DNA from: Siculibacillus sp. | GTDB lineage: Bacteria; Pseudomonadota; Alphaproteobacteria; Rhizobiales; Ancalomicrobiaceae | Assembly (NCBI GenBank): GCA_030247555.1 | Contig: JAOTSD010000013.1 | Location: 1 to 64,000, forward strand | Direction: 5' to 3' | Length of the DNA: 64,000 bases | In this document: positions 1-8,456 of the stretch, piece by piece | How positions within the stretch are numbered: position 1 is the first letter of the stretch | Layout: the number at the start of each line of letters is the position of its first letter | The notes under the pieces: generated by a model | What the model saw: only the letters and a program-made list of their open reading frames with translations | Told to the model about the DNA's origin: nothing | The model's database searches: none | Translations under genes and position numbers: made by a program

Positions 1-2166
1 GCGGTCGCCGAGATCGAAGCCCGCGCCGCCGAACTCGAGCCCCGGTCGAAACTCCCGGCCACCGCCCTCGACGCCACCGCCGAGGCGATCGACGCCGTTA
101 ACGCGACGTCCGTCGCGCCGAGCCCCGCGAACGACCGGCCGATCGAGCCGGACGCCGCACCCGGCGAGGCGCCGGCCGCGACGCCCCTCGTCGACGCGGC
201 GGCCTTCGCCAAGGCCGAGATGCCGGGATCGCTGGGCGAGGAGGAACTCCGGCCCACCGACGCCCCGCCGACGCCTCCGGTCGAGATGCGGTCGGAGGCG
301 CCCCCCGCCGCTCCGGTCGAGCCCGCGAGGATCGTCGCTCTCGCCGCCGCTCCGCGGCCGACCGCCGACGCCGAGCGGCTGTCGCCGCCGGAACGCGTCG
401 CCTTCCGCCAGATCGCCGAAGCCCTCGGCGCCCGCATGGAAGGTGAGGAACGGCTGGCCACTCCGCCGCCCGGAGGCGATGCGTCCCGCGAGGCCGCTCC
501 CGCGTCCGCCGAACCTTCCCCCGCACCTCTCGCCGCCACCACCACCGCCCGCGACGTCCGCCTGCTCGATCGTCTGCCGAGCGCCGTCGCGGTGGTCAAG
601 GACGATAACCTCATCTACGGCAACGAGGCCTTCCTGCGGCTCCTCGCCTATCCCGACCTCGCCACGCTCGAGGCCGAGGGCGGGCTCGACGCCCTCTTCG
701 CCGGCGAACACGTCGCCCGCCGATGGAAGGCCGGGCCGGACGGCAGCCGCCCGGTGCCGGTGCTCACCCGCGAAGGCCGGGTCGTGCCGGTCGACGCCCA
801 GGTGGCGACCGTACCTTGGGGGACCGGTTCGGCCCTGATGCTGACCCTGACCGAGGTCGAAGCCCCGCCGAGGGAGGAGCCGTCCGAGGCGAACCCGACC
901 GAAGCCGCCGCTCCGATCGCCGCCCTCGCGGCGGCACGGCCGGCCGAAGAACCCGCGCCGATACCCGCCGTCGCACCACCGCCTGCTCCCGCCGCGCCCG
1001 CCGCGCCCGAGGCGGTGACCGCCGCCGGTCTTTCCGACGCCGGCCTGCGCGAACGGGTCGGTGAACTCGAGGCGATCATCGACACCGCCACCGACGGTGT
1101 GCTGCTGCTCGACGCCGAGGGCACCATCCTCTCCGCCAACCACGCCGCCGAGGCGCTCTTCGGCACCGATCGCGTCGACATGATCGGTCGCCCGCTCGCC
1201 GATCGCCTCGCCCCGGAGAGCCGTCGCTCGGCCATGGACTATCTCGACGGTCTCGCCCGCAACGGCGTCGCCAGCGTGCTCAACGACGGCCGCGAGGTGA
1301 TCGGCGTGGTCGAGCGCGGTGGGCTCATCCCGCTGTTCATGACCATCGGCCGCATCTCCGCCGCCCCGGCGCGCAAGTACTGCGCCGTGCTGCGCGACAT
1401 CACCCACTGGAAGAAGTCGGAGGAGGACCTCACCGCCGCCCGCCGCCGCGCCGAGGAGGCGAGCGTCCACAAGTCCGACTTCCTCGCCAAGATCAGCCAC
1501 GAGATCCGCACGCCGCTCAACGCCATCATCGGCTTCTCCGAGGTGATGATCGACGAGCGCTTCGGGCCGATCGGCAGCGAACGCTACAAGGACTATCTGC
1601 GCGACATCCATTCCTCCGGCTCGCACATCATGAGCCTGATCAACGACCTGCTCGACCTTTCCAAGGTCGAGGCGGGAAAGATGGACCTGCGCTTCGAGGC
1701 GGTGGCGCTCGGCGACATCATGGCCGAATGCGTGGCGATGATGCAGCCGCAGGCCAACCGCGAACGCATAATCATCCGCTCGTCGCTGCCCGCCGGCGTG
1801 CCCGCCGTGGTCGCCGACCCGCGCTCCGTGCGTCAGGTGATGCTGAACCTGCTGTCGAACGCCATCAAGTTCACTCCGTCCGGCGGACAGGTGATCGTCT
1901 CCTCCACGCTCGAGGATTCCGGCGAGGTGGTGATGCGGGTGCGCGACACCGGCTACGGCATGACCGAGAAGGAACTGCAGACGGCGATGGAGCCCTTCCG
2001 CCAACTCCACACCACCCGCTCGCGCGGCGGCGGCACCGGCCTCGGCCTGCCGCTCACCAAGGCGCTGGTGGAGGCGAACCGCGCCGTCCTGCGCATCGAC
2101 TCGACCGTCGGTCAGGGCACGCTGGTCACCGTGACCTTCCCGGTCACTCGGGTGCTGGCGAGCTGA
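1..2166 (+). CDS. PAS-domain sensor histidine kinase, PdhS/DivJ-like (5' partial)
   Basis: The frame is open from the first base, so the N-terminus lies outside the window; the ATG at 220 is only an internal methionine. An Ala/Pro-rich region is followed by two PAS-like segments (about nt 550-860 and 1050-1400), then a HisKA domain with the phospho-acceptor His in SHEIRTPLNAIIGFSEVM (His codon 1498-1500), and a HATPase_c domain with N box (NLLSNAIKF), G1 (DTGYGM) and G2 (GGGTGLGLPL). The H-box and the segment after it match the PdhS/PleC/DivJ group, which in alphaproteobacteria phosphorylates or dephosphorylates DivK and so feeds the CtrA cell-cycle pathway. That role is inferred from family likeness. 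No transmembrane segment is visible in the part present, which fits the soluble PdhS form. The 3' end overlaps the convergent hydrolase gene by 23 bp. Confidence 0.9.
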   Translation, partial: AVAEIEARAAELEPRSKLPATALDATAEAIDAVNATSVAPSPANDRPIEPDAAPGEAPAATPLVDAAAFAKAEMPGSLGEEELRPTDAPPTPPVEMRSEAPPAAPVEPARIVALAAAPRPTADAERLSPPERVAFRQIAEALGARMEGEERLATPPPGGDASREAAPASAEPSPAPLAATTTARDVRLLDRLPSAVAVVKDDNLIYGNEAFLRLLAYPDLATLEAEGGLDALFAGEHVARRWKAGPDGSRPVPVLTREGRVVPVDAQVATVPWGTGSALMLTLTEVEAPPREEPSEANPTEAAAPIAALAAARPAEEPAPIPAVAPPPAPAAPAAPEAVTAAGLSDAGLRERVGELEAIIDTATDGVLLLDAEGTILSANHAAEALFGTDRVDMIGRPLADRLAPESRRSAMDYLDGLARNGVASVLNDGREVIGVVERGGLIPLFMTIGRISAAPARKYCAVLRDITHWKKSEEDLTAARRRAEEASVHKSDFLAKISHEIRTPLNAIIGFSEVMIDERFGPIGSERYKDYLRDIHSSGSHIMSLINDLLDLSKVEAGKMDLRFEAVALGDIMAECVAMMQPQANRERIIIRSSLPAGVPAVVADPRSVRQVMLNLLSNAIKFTPSGGQVIVSSTLEDSGEVVMRVRDTGYGMTEKELQTAMEPFRQLHTTRSRGGGTGLGLPLTKALVEANRAVLRIDSTVGQGTLVTVTFPVTRVLAS

Positions 2167-3082
2167 GCGGCCGCGCCGCGAACCCGAGGCCGGCGACGAA
2201 GTCGTCGACGTGCACCGACCACAACCGGCCACCGCGCAACATCAGCCGGTGGCCGTCCTCGTTCGGCACCGGCCCGGTCATGACGAAGCGCGTCGGACTT
2301 CCGCCTGCGGCGAAGGCCCCGTGCCAGCGGCGAGGAGCTTCGCTCCCCCAATAGCGGTCGTTCTCGGCATAGAGCCACAGATTGGGCACCGCCACCCCCG
2401 GCCCGACACGGCGGAAGAGGGCGGCGAGCGCCGCCTCGCCGCAGCTCGCCCCGGGGCGCTTGTCGGGAAATCCCGCCACACCACCGGAGAAGTTGACGAA
2501 ACCGACCACCCCGAGTGGCGCGTGCGACGCCGCCACCACCGTCGCCACCCCGCCGGCCGAGGTCCCGACCAGCAACACCCGATCCGCCAGGGCCCAGGGC
2601 TGGCGCCGCGCCCAGTCGACGGCCGCCCGCACCGCCGTCGCCGACACCTCGCCCGCCGACGTCACCCGCAGCGCTCCGCCGCAGGCGCCGTCCGGCTCCA
2701 GCCGCGCGCCGGACCGTTCGCGATCCGGCCCACCGGTGGCGCCGTAGCCGGGGCGCACCGGCGCAACCACGGCGAACCCCTTGCGCATCCAGTAGCGGGC
2801 GTGACCGCGCGGGATCGCGGAGCGCAGGCCGTTGCGGTCGGCCGGTTTCGTCGCCCGGCCGTGCGAATAGACCACCACCGGGAAGGGCCCCGCCCCGCCC
2901 GGGACGAAGAGCTCCGCCGCCATCGTCACCGCCGGCAGACCTTCGATCGCCGGCACCGCGATCTCCACCGCCGTGGGCACCGGCGGCTCTTCGGCGCTCG
3001 CCCCGGCGCCCGCCGTCGAGGCGACCGACATCACGATCGATGCCGCAGCGACGCACCACGACCACCGCCGAACCAGGTTCAT
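2144..3082 (-). CDS. Secreted alpha/beta hydrolase (dienelactone hydrolase-like)
   Basis: A 312-residue protein. The start at 3082 is preferred over the upstream in-frame ATG at 3160 because a GGGAGA ribosome site precedes it by about 8 nt and the protein then begins with a Sec-type signal (MNLVRRWSWCVAAASIVMSV, cleavage near residues 28-31). The nucleophile elbow is GTSAG (173-177, Ser175), and VVYSHG near 70-75 is the oxyanion-hole strand. A late NEDGHR supplies the probable catalytic His. It probably acts as a periplasmic esterase or dienelactone-hydrolase-like enzyme; the substrate is unknown. It is convergent with the histidine kinase and nothing in the neighbourhood suggests a pathway. 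Confidence 0.82.
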   Translation of the reverse strand: MNLVRRWSWCVAAASIVMSVASTAGAGASAEEPPVPTAVEIAVPAIEGLPAVTMAAELFVPGGAGPFPVVVYSHGRATKPADRNGLRSAIPRGHARYWMRKGFAVVAPVRPGYGATGGPDRERSGARLEPDGACGGALRVTSAGEVSATAVRAAVDWARRQPWALADRVLLVGTSAGGVATVVAASHAPLGVVGFVNFSGGVAGFPDKRPGASCGEAALAALFRRVGPGVAVPNLWLYAENDRYWGSEAPRRWHGAFAAGGSPTRFVMTGPVPNEDGHRLMLRGGRLWSVHVDDFVAGLGFAARPLSSPAPE

Positions 3083-3179
3083 CGCACCATCTCCCTTTCG
3101 AGTGCCGATTCGCCGTCGCCCCTCCACCATCGTCGCTCCGCCGGCCCCGAGAAGCCACACGGACGACGGTCACATCGAT

Positions 3180-3275
3180 CGGAAAATAATGCTACAATAA
3201 TCGCTACTAATAGTACGTTTTCCTATTCCTGATCGTATTCGTGGAAATCTAAGGTCGCCATTTTCCGAATGAAAG
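3180..3275. promoter_or_regulatory. AT-rich divergent intergenic segment
   Basis: The 269-bp gap between the divergent hydrolase and PLP-enzyme genes contains a stretch at 3180-3275 that is strikingly AT-rich for this genome. It includes TACAAT at 3193-3198, a good match to a -10 hexamer on the plus strand. No convincing -35 was found at the right distance. It probably holds one or both promoters; that is inferred from base composition. Confidence 0.35.
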
Positions 3276-3351
3276 CATTAGGTTCCAGATCGATCGCCGC
3301 CCGTCAGGAGCGATCGCACCCGTCGCCACCGATCGTACCGGGACCCGCGTC

Positions 3352-4329
3352 ATGTTCAGCCTCGCCGATTTCCGCGCCGCCGCCGACATCGTCGGCCGTC
3401 ACATGGCTCCGACGCCGCAGTACGCTTGGCCCCTGCTCGCCGCCGAACTCGGGGTCGAGACCTGGGTGAAGCACGAGAACCACACGCCGACCGGCGCCTT
3501 CAAACTGCGCGGCGGCCTCGTCTACGTCGAGAGGCTCCGTCGCGAACGCCCCCACGTCAAGGGCGTGGCCTCCGCCACTCGCGGCAATCACGGCCAGTCG
3601 CTCGCCTTCGCCGCCCGCGCCGCCGGCCTGCCCTGCGCCATCGTCGTGCCGCACGGCAACTCGGCCGAGAAGAACGCCGCCATGCGGGCGTTCGGCGCCG
3701 ACGTCATCGAAGCCGGCTCCGACTTCGAGGCCGCCAAGTCGGTCGCCGCCGACCTCGCCGCCTCGCGCGGTTACGAGATGGTGCCGTCCTTCCATCGGGA
3801 CCTGATCCTCGGCGTCGGCACCTATGCCGTCGAACTGTTCACCGCCGTGCCGGATCTCGACGTCGTCTTCTGTCCGATCGGCATGGGCTCGGGCATCTGC
3901 GGCCTCGTCCTCGCCAAGGCGGCGCTCGGCCACCCGGTGACGATCGTCGGTGTCGTCTCCGACCGCGCCCCCGGCTATCGCCTGTCGCTCGAGGCCGGAC
4001 GTCCGATCACCACCGACGCCCCCGCCTCCACCTTCGCCGACGGCATGGCGGTCCGCGCCCCCTCGGCGGAAGCGCTCGAGGTGATGAAGGCCGGTGTCTC
4101 GCGCATCGTCGAAGTCGACGACGACGCCATCGCCGATGCCGCCCGCCGGCTGTTCTCCACCACCCACAATCTCGCCGAGGGCGCCGGCGCGGCCGCGCTC
4201 GCCGCGCTCACCGCCGAACGGGAACGCTGGCGGGACGCCAAGGCGGCGGTCATCCTCTCCGGTGGCAACATCGATCGCCCTTGGTATCGCACCGTCCTGG
4301 AAGGTGGCACGCCGCGGCCGGCTGCCTGA
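3352..4329 (+). CDS. Threonine/serine dehydratase-like PLP-dependent enzyme
   Basis: A 325-residue fold-type II PLP enzyme. The Schiff-base lysine is K51 in TGAFKLRGG. SATRGNHGQS is the substrate or phosphate loop that contacts PLP, and a C-terminal SGGNID motif closes the cofactor site. Length and motifs match the catalytic-only (no ACT domain) threonine/serine dehydratase family, which deaminates L-threonine or L-serine to a 2-oxo acid and ammonia. Related enzymes include hydroxyectoine-pathway dehydratases and serine racemases, and the sequence alone does not separate them. It is a single gene with no ectoine genes beside it; an AT-rich leader lies upstream. Confidence 0.85.
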   Translation: MFSLADFRAAADIVGRHMAPTPQYAWPLLAAELGVETWVKHENHTPTGAFKLRGGLVYVERLRRERPHVKGVASATRGNHGQSLAFAARAAGLPCAIVVPHGNSAEKNAAMRAFGADVIEAGSDFEAAKSVAADLAASRGYEMVPSFHRDLILGVGTYAVELFTAVPDLDVVFCPIGMGSGICGLVLAKAALGHPVTIVGVVSDRAPGYRLSLEAGRPITTDAPASTFADGMAVRAPSAEALEVMKAGVSRIVEVDDDAIADAARRLFSTTHNLAEGAGAAALAALTAERERWRDAKAAVILSGGNIDRPWYRTVLEGGTPRPAA

Positions 4330-4531
4330 CGGGCGGCCCGCCACCACCCGACCGGCACTCGCGAAGCCCGCCCGGGCACGAGTTCGGCAGGCGTGCGCCG
4401 CCGCCCTTTCGGGCGCCCGAGATACCCGGCGACCGCCGCGATCGGCGGTCCGATCGGGCGAATCGGCGTCGTCCACCGGTTCGGAGAGGAAAGCCGTTGC
4501 GTCCGACCCACGGCGGCGTTAACCACCTGAC

Positions 4532-6325
4532 ATGGCACCATCCGCCGCCCCAGCAGGCTCGACGCGTCTCAAGCGTTCGGCCATCGCGCTCCTCGTGATC
4601 GTCCTGGCCTCCATCGGCGTTCTGGTGGTCCGGGCGACGATCGCCGTCGAGACGGCGCGGCAGGAAGTCGAAGACGCGTTGACGTCCCTGGTGGGCGTGC
4701 CGGTCCGGTTGACCGGGAGCCCCACCGTCCGCCTCCTCCCTTGGCCGAGCGTCCGCTTCGAGCACGTCGCGGTCGAGCGCGGCGACGGTGGTCCGCCCCT
4801 CGCCCGGATGGACGGGCTCGACGTCAGGCTCGACGTCGCCGCCCTGCTGCTCGGTCGCCTGCGGCCGGAGGAACTGCGGATGATCCGTCCGGACATCCGC
4901 GTCGAGTCCGCCGGTCGACGGCCGTCGGTGGTCGACTTCGTCGCCGTGGCGACCGCCTGGAAACCGGTGACGGTCTCGATCGAGAAAGGCCGCGTGACCT
5001 TCGCCGCGCCCGACGGCGACGAGCATTTCGAGACGGTCGACGCCCGCCTCTCCTGGCCGCGCCTCTCCGCCAACCTGCTGCTGCGCGCCGGCCTGCGCTG
5101 GCGCGGCGAGGCGATCGGCCTCGATCTCGAGGCGCCGTCGCCGGAACGGTTGCTCGCCGGCGAGGAAGGCTCGACGTCGTTGCGCCTCACCTCGGCACCG
5201 CTGCGCCTATCGCTCTCCGGAGAGGGCGGCCTGATCGCCCCGACTCGTTTCGAGGGCAGCGCCGACATCGAAATCATCGACGCGCAACGCTTCGCCCGAT
5301 GGACCGGTCGACCGCGGACGCCGGACCTCCTCGCCGGCCGAATCCGCCTCGACGGCCCCCTGTCGATGGACGCCCGTGGCGTCACCATGCCGAACGTCCG
5401 CGTCGACCTCGCCGGCAACCGGGCGGGGGGTGCCCTCACCCTGCGCTGGGACGGTTCCCGCCCGCGCCTTTCCGGCACCGTCGCCTTCGACGAACTCGAC
5501 TTCACCGGCGACCGCCGTCGCCCCTATGGCCGCGGCTGGCGCGACCTCGCCATCGATCGCGCCTCGCAGACACGAGACTTCGACCTGCGCCTCTCGGCGC
5601 CGCGCATTCGCCTGCCCGGCCTCACGCTCGATCGGGTCGCCGCTTCCCTGCACGTCTCGGAAGGACGTCTCGCCGCCGAGATCGGCAACGCCGAACTCTT
5701 CGGCAAACCCATCTCGGCGACGCTCCGCGGCACGCTCGTCGCCACCGGGCTCGAGGCGCGCCTCCGCCTCGGGGGCGACGACCTTCCCTTCGCCGACATC
5801 GCCGACCTCGTCGAAGCCCCCGGTGTCGAAGCCGGACGCGCCTCGGTGGTGTTCGAGGGCGACGCGCGCTGCGCCACGCTCGGCGCCTGCCTCGCCGCCG
5901 TCGACGGCCGGTTGCGACTCGAGGCGCGCGCCGCGCGCGTCACCGGCTCCTCGCCCTTCGCCGACATGTCGCGCTTCCGCCCGATCGTGCCGCAGGCGAA
6001 CGGCGGCACCGTCACCAGCCTCTGGGACACCGTCACCCTCGACATGCGCCTCCAGGGTCCGCGCGCCACCGTTGATCGCGCCGAGATCCTCGGCCAGAAC
6101 GCCCGCTTCCTCTTCGCCGGCAAGGGAGATCTCGCCTCCGGTGCGCTCGACCTGATCGGTCATGCCTTCTTCCCGGCCCATCGCCCGGACGTGGCCCGCA
6201 GCGGCACCACCGAAGTGTCCGTGCCGATGCGCATCGGCGGCACTCTGCAGCGCCCCGAGGCGATGGCGCGCGACGCGGCGCCGACGACCGGCGGCCAGAC
6301 GCAACCGCCGGCCGTCCCGCAGTGA
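4532..6325 (+). CDS. AsmA family protein
   Basis: A 597-residue protein with one N-terminal signal anchor (about residues 15-35, rich in L/V/I) followed by the AsmA-type start of the periplasmic domain (LVGVPVRLTGSPTVRLLPWP), where the membrane-proximal segment is most conserved. The rest is a long beta-rich region with repeated D-[LI]-x-hydrophobic patterns, ending near DLIGHAFFP. AsmA-like proteins are inner-membrane-anchored periplasmic proteins linked to outer-membrane lipid and protein homeostasis, some as bridge-like lipid-transfer proteins. The C-terminus is shorter than in long members such as YhdP. The gene converges with the cupin gene across a 36-bp gap. Confidence 0.85.
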   Translation: MAPSAAPAGSTRLKRSAIALLVIVLASIGVLVVRATIAVETARQEVEDALTSLVGVPVRLTGSPTVRLLPWPSVRFEHVAVERGDGGPPLARMDGLDVRLDVAALLLGRLRPEELRMIRPDIRVESAGRRPSVVDFVAVATAWKPVTVSIEKGRVTFAAPDGDEHFETVDARLSWPRLSANLLLRAGLRWRGEAIGLDLEAPSPERLLAGEEGSTSLRLTSAPLRLSLSGEGGLIAPTRFEGSADIEIIDAQRFARWTGRPRTPDLLAGRIRLDGPLSMDARGVTMPNVRVDLAGNRAGGALTLRWDGSRPRLSGTVAFDELDFTGDRRRPYGRGWRDLAIDRASQTRDFDLRLSAPRIRLPGLTLDRVAASLHVSEGRLAAEIGNAELFGKPISATLRGTLVATGLEARLRLGGDDLPFADIADLVEAPGVEAGRASVVFEGDARCATLGACLAAVDGRLRLEARAARVTGSSPFADMSRFRPIVPQANGGTVTSLWDTVTLDMRLQGPRATVDRAEILGQNARFLFAGKGDLASGALDLIGHAFFPAHRPDVARSGTTEVSVPMRIGGTLQRPEAMARDAAPTTGGQTQPPAVPQ

Positions 6326-6361
6326 AGCGGTCGACGGCCGTGGGGTGGCGGTGATCCGGCT

Positions 6362-6709
6362 TCAGCCGGCGATCGCGTAGATCTTGCGCAGCGGTTCGAC
6401 CGTCTCCCACACGCCGCGGAAGCCGCGCGGAACGACGAAGGCCTCGCCAGGTCCGAACTCGCGAGGCGCGCCCCCGTCCTCGGTGAGGCGAACACGACCG
6501 ACGAGGATGACGCAGAGCTCGTCCTCGTCGTAGGCGACGCGCCAAGCACCGACCTCGGACTGCCACACGCCGGTGTAGAAGCCCGCCTCGGCGTTCTCAT
6601 GGGCCGGACGCAGGCCGGTGGCCGGGTCGCCGGAGACGAGCTTCTCCGGCGCGATGCGATCTTCGAGACGCTCGATCGGCGCGAGCGACAGGGCGACGAC
6701 GTCGGGCAC
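6362..6709 (-). CDS. Small cupin-domain protein at the end of the polyamine importer operon
   Basis: A 115-residue single-domain cupin with a C-terminal barrel of the DUF861 (ureidoglycine-aminohydrolase-like cupin) type. The core reads DEDELCVILVGRVRLTEDGG, and FGPGEAFVVPRGFRGVWE carries the second cupin motif. Classical metal-binding His residues are largely absent, so it may be a non-metal ligand-binding cupin rather than an enzyme. It starts 13 bp after the potI stop and is therefore the last gene of the importer operon. Cupins of this size recur in polyamine-uptake and puu operons, but their role there is not settled. Confidence 0.8.
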   Translation of the reverse strand: MPDVVALSLAPIERLEDRIAPEKLVSGDPATGLRPAHENAEAGFYTGVWQSEVGAWRVAYDEDELCVILVGRVRLTEDGGAPREFGPGEAFVVPRGFRGVWETVEPLRKIYAIAG

Positions 6710-6722
6710 GGGAAGGACCTCC

Positions 6723-7544
6723 TCAGCCGCCGGCGGCGAAGGCGGCGCGCTCCGCCCGCTCGCGCTCGATCTCCTGCCTTTTCGACAGGATCGACGCGCC
6801 GACCACCGCCACCGTGATCACCGCGATCACCAGAGTGCAGACCGCGTTGATCTCCGGCTTCACCCCGAGACGGACGTCCGAATAGATCTTCATCGGCAGG
6901 GTGGTCGCGCCGGGGCCGGTGGTGAAGGAAGAGATCACCAGATCGTCGATCGACAGGGTGAAGGCGAGCATCCAGCCCGACAAGACCGCCGGCCAGATGA
7001 TCGGCAGGGTGATGCGCAGGAAGGTCCCGGCCGGCCGACAGCCGAGATCCATCGCCGCCTCTTCGAGGCTCTTGTCGAAGCCGACCAGCCGCGACTGCAC
7101 CACCACCGCGACGAAGCACATGGTGAAGGTGATGTGGGCGAGCGTGATCGTCCAGAACCCGCGCTCGAAGTCGACGGCGACGAAGAGCAGCAGCAGCGAC
7201 AGGCCGGTGATCACCTCCGGCATGACCAGCGGCGCATAGACCATGCCCGAGAACAGCATCCGTCCGGGAAAGCGGCCGAAGCGCGACAGCACGATCGCCG
7301 CCAGCGTTCCCAGCACCGTGGCGACCGTCGCCGAGAGCATGCCGAGCCTGAGCGTCACCCAGGCCGCATCGAGCAGTTGCTGGTTCTGGAAGACCTCGAC
7401 GTACCACTTGAGCGACCAGCCGCCCCACACCGCGACCGAGCGCCCGGCGTTGAACGAATAGATCACCAGGATGACGATCGGCAGGTAGAGGAAACCGAAT
7501 CCGAGGGCGAGCGAAGTGACGTTGAACCAGGAGAAGCGTTTCAT
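6723..7544 (-). CDS. potI: Polyamine ABC transporter permease PotI
   Basis: A 273-residue inner-membrane permease beginning MKRFSWFNVTSLALGFGFLY. The start at 7544 overlaps the potH stop by 4 bp (ATGA arrangement), which fixes it and indicates translational coupling. Six membrane segments are visible, with the EAA loop of binding-protein-dependent permeases (EEAAMDLGCRPAGTF) between the fourth and fifth, where the ATPase docks. The strongest likeness is to PotI of putrescine importers. With PotH it would form the channel heterodimer. Substrate identity rests on the neighbouring binding protein and catabolic genes. Confidence 0.92.
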   Translation of the reverse strand: MKRFSWFNVTSLALGFGFLYLPIVILVIYSFNAGRSVAVWGGWSLKWYVEVFQNQQLLDAAWVTLRLGMLSATVATVLGTLAAIVLSRFGRFPGRMLFSGMVYAPLVMPEVITGLSLLLLFVAVDFERGFWTITLAHITFTMCFVAVVVQSRLVGFDKSLEEAAMDLGCRPAGTFLRITLPIIWPAVLSGWMLAFTLSIDDLVISSFTTGPGATTLPMKIYSDVRLGVKPEINAVCTLVIAVITVAVVGASILSKRQEIERERAERAAFAAGG

Positions 7545-8443
7545 CGATCCGCCTCCTGCGCCTTGGCCTGAGCGTTCTGGAAGATCACGATCGGCACCAC
7601 CAGGATGAGCAGCAGCGAGATCGCCACGGCGGAAGCGGTCGGCCAGTCGCGATTGTTGAAGAACTCCTCCCACAGCGTCTTGCCGATCATCACCGTGTCG
7701 GACCCGCCGAGCAGGTCCGGGATGACGAACTCGCCGACCGCCGGGATGAAGACGAGGAACGACCCGGCGATCACACCCGGGATCGACAGGGGGAAGGTCA
7801 CCCGCCAGAAGGCCGCAATCGGGGTGCAGCCGAGATCCTGCGCCGCCTCGATCAGCGTGTCGTCCATCTTCTCGAGGCTCGAGTAGAGCGGCAGCACCAT
7901 GAACGGCAGGTAGGAGTAGATGATGCCGATGTAGACCGCCCGCGTCGTCGCCAGGAAGGTGATCGGTTCGTCGACGATGCCGATCGACATCAGCAGCCAG
8001 TTGAGCAGACCCTCCTCCGCCAGGATGCCGATCCAAGCGTAGACGCGGATGAGAAAGCTCGTCCAGAACGGCAGGATCACCAGCATCAGCAGCGTCGGCC
8101 GCCACGCCTTCGGCGCCCGCGCCATGGCGTAGGCCAGCGGATAGGCGATGAAGAGCATGAGCACGGTCGAGGACGCCGCGATCCACAGGCTCGACAGATA
8201 GCTTTCGACGTAAATGCTCTCGCTGAACAGCCGGGCGTAGCTCGCCGAGGTGAACTCGCCCGCCTTGGCGAAGAACTCCGAGATCGTCGCGAACACCGGC
8301 TCGTAGGGCGGCGCCGCGATGACGCTGTTCGAGATCGAGATCTTCAGAACGATGAGGAAGGGCACGAGGAAGAAGATCGCCATCCACACATAGGGAATGC
8401 CGATCACCACGCTGCGGCCCCACCCCTTGCCGTCGCTGCTCAT
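7541..8443 (-). CDS. potH: Polyamine ABC transporter permease PotH
   Basis: A 300-residue permease. The start at 8443 (MSSDGKGWGRSVVIGIPYVW) is chosen because an AGGACCGG ribosome site lies just upstream and the longer frame to 8650 overlaps potG. It has six membrane segments and an EAA loop (IEAAQDLGCTPIAAF). The periplasmic loop after the first helix contains the VIAAPPYEP segment typical of PotH. It begins 13 bp after the potG stop and ends overlapping potI, so the three are co-transcribed. It partners PotI in the membrane pore. Confidence 0.92.
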   Translation of the reverse strand: MSSDGKGWGRSVVIGIPYVWMAIFFLVPFLIVLKISISNSVIAAPPYEPVFATISEFFAKAGEFTSASYARLFSESIYVESYLSSLWIAASSTVLMLFIAYPLAYAMARAPKAWRPTLLMLVILPFWTSFLIRVYAWIGILAEEGLLNWLLMSIGIVDEPITFLATTRAVYIGIIYSYLPFMVLPLYSSLEKMDDTLIEAAQDLGCTPIAAFWRVTFPLSIPGVIAGSFLVFIPAVGEFVIPDLLGGSDTVMIGKTLWEEFFNNRDWPTASAVAISLLLILVVPIVIFQNAQAKAQEADR

Positions 8444-8456
8444 CGCCGGTCCTCCT

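Noticed and set aside
2210-3232. 340-codon plus-strand frame opposite the alpha/beta hydrolase
   Set aside because: His/Arg/Pro-rich shadow composition, with no ribosome site. The minus strand encodes a clear hydrolase with a signal peptide and GTSAG motif.
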